Shown piece by piece: positions 59,991 to 64,000 of a stretch of 64,000 nt of DNA. The stretch's first letter is position 1. Every line of letters begins with the position of its first letter. This DNA is from Siminovitchia sediminis (lineage in GTDB: Bacteria > Bacillota > Bacilli > Bacillales > Bacillaceae_C): the NCBI RefSeq assembly GCF_042680885.1, contig NZ_JBHUEO010000004.1, positions 1-64,000 on the forward strand. Direction: 5' to 3'. A model generated the notes under the pieces. That model searched no databases. It was not told the DNA's origin and saw nothing but the letters and a program-made list of their open reading frames with translations. Position numbers and translations under genes: made by a program.

Positions 59991-60926
59991 ATGCTCTATA
60001 TCATTTTGTTTTTTTTATTGGCTGCCTGTTTTCTTGCCGGTATGACCTGGATGAGAATCGGGCTTTTTAATCTATCAGGCAGTGCGCTGCAACGTTGGGT
60101 GCAGCATGTTACAAACACTCCTCTAAAAAGCATGTGCGCAGGCATTGTGATGACTCTGATTCTTCAAAGCAGCTCTGCAGTGACAGTTATAGCTGTTGGA
60201 TTGGTATCTGCCGGAATTTTGACATTTCCTCAAACTATCGGCATCATTCTGGGAACGAATATCGGTACAACCGTGACATTGGAAATCATCTCTTTTGATT
60301 TATCCGGGTTGATCATTCCTCTTTTCCTTATAGGCGTACTCTGTCTTTTTTTCCAGCATACCAGAGTAAGAAGCTGCGGTTTTATCCTCATCGGAATCGG
60401 GATGATCTTCTCCTCCATGAAAGGATTCAGCTGGCTTTCAAGCCCTCTGACAAACATCAGCTTTGTACAGCAGCTCATCCAGCAGTTGGAAATAAATATG
60501 CTGTATGCCTTTGCGGCGGGTGTTATATTAACAGCGGTGATCCAATCTGGCACTGTTGCCACAGGCATTGCCATGAGCTTTGTTGGAGCTGGCATATTTG
60601 GACTGGAGACAGGCATCCTGATTATGATGGGTTCTAATATCGGTACTTGCTCTACAGCCCTTTTGGCCGGAATAGGTGCAGGCAAAGAAGCTCGGCTTAC
60701 GGCATATGCTCATTTATGGCTGAATATTCTCGGTGTCACTTTCTTTCTTCCTTTTATCCATCATTTAGCTGACTGGAGCGCTGCTTTATCAGAAAACCCT
60801 GAAACGCAGCTCGCTCATGCAAGCGTGTTGTTCAACATGATTTGTTCCATGGCTGTACTTCCTTTTGCGAACCACTTTGGACAATTCATCATGTGGATGC
60901 ATCAAAAGAAATCAGTCTTCAGGTAA
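59991..60926 (+). CDS. yqeW: Na/Pi cotransporter family protein YqeW
   Basis: A 311-residue membrane protein with two inverted repeats, each carrying a QSSSA or QSG-type signature (LILQSSSAVTVIAVG and AVIQSGTVATGIAMS) and G-T/S-N-I-G-T motifs (ILGTNIGTTVT, MMGSNIGTCST), as in NptA-type sodium/phosphate symporters. It lacks the C-terminal PhoU-like domain. Start ATG at 59991 with AGGGGTGAGG upstream; the longer frame from 59943 contains it. Only plus-strand gene in this region. Confidence 0.92.
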   Translation: MLYIILFFLLAACFLAGMTWMRIGLFNLSGSALQRWVQHVTNTPLKSMCAGIVMTLILQSSSAVTVIAVGLVSAGILTFPQTIGIILGTNIGTTVTLEIISFDLSGLIIPLFLIGVLCLFFQHTRVRSCGFILIGIGMIFSSMKGFSWLSSPLTNISFVQQLIQQLEINMLYAFAAGVILTAVIQSGTVATGIAMSFVGAGIFGLETGILIMMGSNIGTCSTALLAGIGAGKEARLTAYAHLWLNILGVTFFLPFIHHLADWSAALSENPETQLAHASVLFNMICSMAVLPFANHFGQFIMWMHQKKSVFR

Positions 60927-61001
60927 AAAACAACAAGCGGCCGGCATGAGGAGTTCATCAAGATGAAAACAATCGAAATTTTTTTGACCGTCCATCTCCA
61001 A

Positions 61002-61667
61002 TTATGTCCCTGACAGGTTCTTGATGATGCTTACACCTGAACTGGCACCGATCCTGGATGCACCTGCTTTTATCATACTCCTGGCATCTTCTGCCGTGCG
61101 GATTCCCCCCGAGGCTTTTACACCCAGATGCTCTCCAACGGCCTCCCGCATCAAAGAAACATCTTTTGCTGTCGCCCCGCCTGTCGAAAAGCCGGTTGAA
61201 GTTTTCACAAAATCTGCGCCTGCCCGCTTCGAAATTTCACAAGCCAGTCTTTTTTCTTCGTCGGTCAGCAAACAGGTTTCAATAATGACTTTGACTAAGG
61301 CTCTGCCACTGGCCGCTTCTATTACGGCTCGAACGTCTTCTTCAACTAGAGAAAGCTGACCACTTTTTAATGCACCTATATTTAACACCATATCAATCTC
61401 TTGGGCCCCTTTTTTAATCGCATCGTCCGTCTCGAATGCCTTTGTTTCGGGGGTGGAGGCTCCCAATGGGAAACCGATGACCGTGGACACTTTTACATCA
61501 GAACCATTCAGCAAATCAGCAGCAAACTCAACCCAGGCCGGGTTGACGCACACGGATGCAAATTGATATCCTTTCGCTTCTTTGCATAATTGTTCAATGT
61601 CACTTTTTGCAGCATCCGCCTTTAGTAACGTATGGTCGATCATTTGTGCCATAACTTTTGGTTGCAT
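61002..61667 (-). CDS. deoC: Deoxyribose-phosphate aldolase
   Basis: A class I aldolase that cleaves 2-deoxyribose-5-phosphate to glyceraldehyde-3-phosphate and acetaldehyde. The Schiff-base lysine is in the block DFVKTSTGFSTGGAT, and a second active-site lysine in HLGVKASGGIR. Length 221 fits the short bacterial form. AAAGGAGACATGTTAG precedes the ATG. In B. subtilis deoC sits in the deo operon; here it is downstream of mtaB, separated by a terminator. Confidence 0.96.
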   Translation of the reverse strand: MQPKVMAQMIDHTLLKADAAKSDIEQLCKEAKGYQFASVCVNPAWVEFAADLLNGSDVKVSTVIGFPLGASTPETKAFETDDAIKKGAQEIDMVLNIGALKSGQLSLVEEDVRAVIEAASGRALVKVIIETCLLTDEEKRLACEISKRAGADFVKTSTGFSTGGATAKDVSLMREAVGEHLGVKASGGIRTAEDARSMIKAGASRIGASSGVSIIKNLSGT

Positions 61668-61700
61668 CTAACATGTCTCCTTTGCTTTTCTTTATTGTAT

Positions 61701-61731
61701 AAAAAAACTGCAGCGTATTGCTGCAGTTTCT
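61701..61731 (-). terminator. Terminator after mtaB
   Basis: AAACTGCAGC and GCTGCAGTTT pair around GTATT with seven T on the minus strand, abutting the mtaB stop and lying 34 bases before deoC. Confidence 0.88.
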
Positions 61732-63080
61732 TATATTGCCATGGAAGCCGGTGTATCCTCATCCATTACGCGCACAAATTGGCCTTCGTTATATGGATAC
61801 CCTGCCTTTGTAATTTTTACTTTTACCAGCTTTCCGACCATGTTTTCTGTGGCAGGGAAAACAACTTTCAGATAGTTATCTGAATACCCCTCGTATAACC
61901 CGCTGTCAGGATCTTGTTTGAATCGTTCCTCAGGAATGACTTCAAGGACCTCATTTTCAAATTGCGAAGCATATTCTTTTGCCAATTGATCGGAGAGGGC
62001 AATCAACCGGTGGACGCGCTCATTTTTTAGATTTTCGTCAATTTGATCTTTCATCCTGGCCGCTGGAGTTCCTGTTCTCATGGAATAAGGAAAAACGTGA
62101 AGTTCAGAAAAACGATGTTCTTTAACAAAGTTATATGTTTCCATGAACTCCTCTTCGGTTTCGCCCGGGAATCCTACAATTACGTCCGATGTAATCGCCA
62201 AGCCGGGCAGTGCTTTTTTCAGCTTTTCAAGACGTTCTGCAAAAAATTCCATTGTATATTTGCGGCGCATTCTTTTCAGGACCGTGTTGGAACCCGATTG
62301 TAGCGGGATGTGCAAATGTCTCACGACAAGCCTGGACTTGTCAATGACGTCAATTACTTCATCCGTCAGCTGGCTGGCTTCTATTGAGGAAATCCGAACT
62401 CTCTTGAGCCCTTTCACTTGCGCTTCTAAATCTCTGAGCAATGCTGCCAGATTGTAATCTTTCATGTCTTCTCCATAGCCGCCCGTATGAATGCCGGTCA
62501 AAACAATTTCTTTATAACCTGCATCCACAAGCTGCTGTGCCTGACGGATGACTTCTTTGGGATCCCTTGAGCGCATCAATCCGCGAGCCCAGGGGATGAT
62601 GCAGAACGTACAGAAGTTATTGCAGCCTTCCTGAATTTTAAGGGAGGCACGTGTGCGGTCAGTGAAAGCAGGAACATCCAATTCTTCATAGACGCGGTTT
62701 TTCATGATATTTCCCACGCCGTTGATCGGCTGGCGTTCTTTTTTGTACTGCTCAATATAATCAAGCATTTTTACCCTGTCCTGGGTTCCTACTACAACAT
62801 CTACCCCTGGAATAGCCATAATTTCGCCGGGTGAGGTTTGGGCATAACAGCCCGTTACACAAATAACGGCATCCGGATTTTTCCGAATGGCCCGGCGGAT
62901 CACCTGACGGCTTTTTTTGTCCCCGGTATTTGTGACAGTACAAGTATTGATGACATAGACATCAGCGGTATTTTCAAAATCAACCCGCTCATATCCATTG
63001 TTTTTAAACAGTTGCCAGATGGCTTCTGTTTCATAGTGATTCACTTTACATCCTAATGTATGAAATGCCACAGAAGACAT
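61731..63080 (-). CDS. mtaB: tRNA (N6-threonylcarbamoyladenosine(37)-C2)-methylthiotransferase MtaB
   Basis: A 449-residue radical SAM enzyme that adds a methylthio group to t6A37 of tRNA. N-terminal UPF0004 domain with TLGCKVNHYETEA and INTCTVTNT, radical SAM cluster CNNFCTFC (about residues 149-156), C-terminal TRAM domain. TTAGAGG-type ribosome site precedes the ATG. It lies 4 bases after rsmE in the operon downstream of dnaJ-prmA. Confidence 0.96.
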   Translation of the reverse strand: MSSVAFHTLGCKVNHYETEAIWQLFKNNGYERVDFENTADVYVINTCTVTNTGDKKSRQVIRRAIRKNPDAVICVTGCYAQTSPGEIMAIPGVDVVVGTQDRVKMLDYIEQYKKERQPINGVGNIMKNRVYEELDVPAFTDRTRASLKIQEGCNNFCTFCIIPWARGLMRSRDPKEVIRQAQQLVDAGYKEIVLTGIHTGGYGEDMKDYNLAALLRDLEAQVKGLKRVRISSIEASQLTDEVIDVIDKSRLVVRHLHIPLQSGSNTVLKRMRRKYTMEFFAERLEKLKKALPGLAITSDVIVGFPGETEEEFMETYNFVKEHRFSELHVFPYSMRTGTPAARMKDQIDENLKNERVHRLIALSDQLAKEYASQFENEVLEVIPEERFKQDPDSGLYEGYSDNYLKVVFPATENMVGKLVKVKITKAGYPYNEGQFVRVMDEDTPASMAI

Positions 63081-63084
63081 TTAA

Positions 63085-63837
63085 TCACCTCATTAATTCA
63101 AAATGATAAGAAACAGCGGATAATGCAAATAATGGTGCAGTTTCTGTTCTAAGTATTCTGGGGCCCAGGCCGATCAATCGAAAATGATGATCCTGCAGTT
63201 GGGCAATTTCTTCTTCTGACAATCCGCCTTCAGGACCAAATACGATCAATATATGTTCCCCGTGGCTGGCGGATGAGAGCATCTCGGCCAAGCCGCTTGT
63301 TTCCCCCTGTTTAGCGGACTCCTCATAAGCAGCAGCTTTATGTGTAAAAAGATGGCTCATATCCAGCAGCTGTCGGAAGGATACAGGCGGCATAACTTCA
63401 GGAACTTTTTGCCGATGGGACTGCTCAGCCGCTTCTTTAGCTATCTTTTTCCATCTTTCCAGCTTTTTTGAGCTCTTTTTCTTATCCCATTTTACAATGG
63501 AGCGGACAGCAATAAAAGGGACAAATTGTGACGCACCAAGTTCGGTCCCTTTTTGAATGATCCATTCCCATTTATCCCCTTTGGGCAGCCCGCTCGCAAT
63601 TGTTATTTGAACTGGGAGCTCTTTGACAAACTCTTCCCATTCCTTAATCTGTACTATTGCGGAGGAGTTATCTATCTGTTCAATCACTGCTATTCCGGCT
63701 TCACCGCTTGAAAAAACAACAATCAGGGAATCGCCCGGCTTCATTCTCATCACTCGGCTGATGTGATGAAAATCTTCTCCCGCAATTTCCACAGTTTGCT
63801 GGCCTTGATAATGGTCATCAATAAAATACCGTTGCAT
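63085..63837 (-). CDS. rsmE: 16S rRNA (uracil(1498)-N(3))-methyltransferase
   Basis: A 250-residue SPOUT-family methyltransferase modifying U1498 of 16S rRNA. The trefoil-knot SAM motif IVFGPEGGLSEEEI is at about 200, and LGPRILRTETAPLFALS closes the fold. The N-terminal PUA-like part begins MQRYFIDDHYQ. GGTGGAAGG precedes the ATG. It follows prmA by 10 bases and precedes mtaB by 4. Confidence 0.96.
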   Translation of the reverse strand: MQRYFIDDHYQGQQTVEIAGEDFHHISRVMRMKPGDSLIVVFSSGEAGIAVIEQIDNSSAIVQIKEWEEFVKELPVQITIASGLPKGDKWEWIIQKGTELGASQFVPFIAVRSIVKWDKKKSSKKLERWKKIAKEAAEQSHRQKVPEVMPPVSFRQLLDMSHLFTHKAAAYEESAKQGETSGLAEMLSSASHGEHILIVFGPEGGLSEEEIAQLQDHHFRLIGLGPRILRTETAPLFALSAVSYHFELMR

Positions 63838-63847
63838 CCTTCCACCT

Positions 63848-64000
63848 CTAATTCTTACGCCTGGAAATCAGTGCAACCCAGTCACTGATTCGGATCATTT
63901 CTTCAACCCGGAATCCTGCCTGCTGAAGAGCCTTCTTTACTTCATCCGCTTTTTTCTCAATAATGCCGGATGTAATAAAAAACCCGTTCTTTTTAACAAC
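63848..64000 (-). CDS. prmA: Ribosomal protein L11 methyltransferase, 3' part only
   Basis: The last 50 residues of PrmA, cut by the window edge: FFITSGIIEKKADEVKKAL and the C-terminal DWVALISRRKN are the family end. PrmA trimethylates ribosomal protein L11. It belongs to the dnaK/dnaJ-prmA-rsmE-mtaB operon. Confidence 0.93.
   Translation of the reverse strand, partial: VVKKNGFFITSGIIEKKADEVKKALQQAGFRVEEMIRISDWVALISRRKN

Noticed and set aside
1..64000. CRISPR arrays, tRNA or rRNA genes, prophage or transposase genes
   Set aside because: I saw no repeat-spacer pattern, no tRNA-like cloverleaf with CCA end, and no integrase, transposase or phage structural gene on either strand.

Overview
The window is a chromosomal segment of a spore-forming, Gram-positive member of the Bacillaceae. 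Three things point there: the gene order closely follows the Bacillus subtilis interval from the gcv operon through comG, sodA, ispG, zur, sigA/dnaG, glyQS, era, phoH and rpsU to prmA; it carries sporulation genes (yqfC, yqfD) and a competence operon (comG); and ribosome binding sites are strong GGAGG-type sites, with frequent TTG and GTG starts. Almost every gene can be placed by this synteny. I see no prophage, insertion sequence with a transposase, CRISPR array, tRNA or rRNA. The window ends inside prmA.

Layout. 1-6902: the glycine cleavage operon gcvT-gcvPA-gcvPB (minus strand) behind a tandem glycine riboswitch, divergent from the yqhH-yqhG pair. 6911-11024: yqzE and the full competence pseudopilus operon comGA-GG. 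11264-18110: small conserved genes (yqgY, yqgX, yqgW), an LtaS-type enzyme, yqgQ-gluP, yqgO, yqgN and rpmG. 18323-19147: a two-gene plus-strand insertion (SwrB/DUF6115-like coiled-coil protein and an MltG-like short protein) in the space where B. subtilis has the pst phosphate transporter cluster. 19212-25374: pbpA, yqgE, sodA, yqgC, yqgB, yqfZ. 25500-31937: ispG, yqfX, yqfW, a zinc-uptake unit (znuC-znuB-zur) behind a Fur-family palindrome, yqfT and nfo. 31961-38686: cshB, yqfQ, ispH, yqfO-trmK, cccA and an acyl-CoA dehydrogenase. 39103-44256: the macromolecular-synthesis block sigA-dnaG-yqxD and the gluconeogenesis regulators yqfL-ccpN. 44348-51193: glyQS under a T-box, recO, yqzL, era-cdd, dgkA, ybeY. 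51195-58886: pgpH, phoH, sporulation yqfD-yqfC, and the envelope-stress operon nfeD-floA-yqfB with a SigW-type promoter. 59197-64000: yqeY-rpsU, yqeW, deoC, mtaB, rsmE and the 3' end of prmA.

How the genes work together. Glycine metabolism is represented twice: catabolism (gcv, riboswitch-controlled) and tRNA charging (glyQS, T-box-controlled). Zinc homeostasis is a compact ABC transporter plus its repressor. Isoprenoid synthesis has both terminal Fe-S enzymes (ispG, ispH). Envelope functions cluster around pbpA, the LtaS-type enzyme, NfeD/FloA and PgpH. CcpN and YqfL control gluconeogenic flux.

I do not find a convincing undescribed multi-gene system. The most unusual material is intergenic: two decayed long palindromic elements of types I associate with Bacillus genomes, a pair of related hairpins used as terminators at distant loci, a hairpin that buries the yqfC ribosome binding site, and a strong palindrome in the sodA leader. 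Starts were often chosen inside a longer open frame because the longer version would contain its own ribosome binding site; each such choice is stated.
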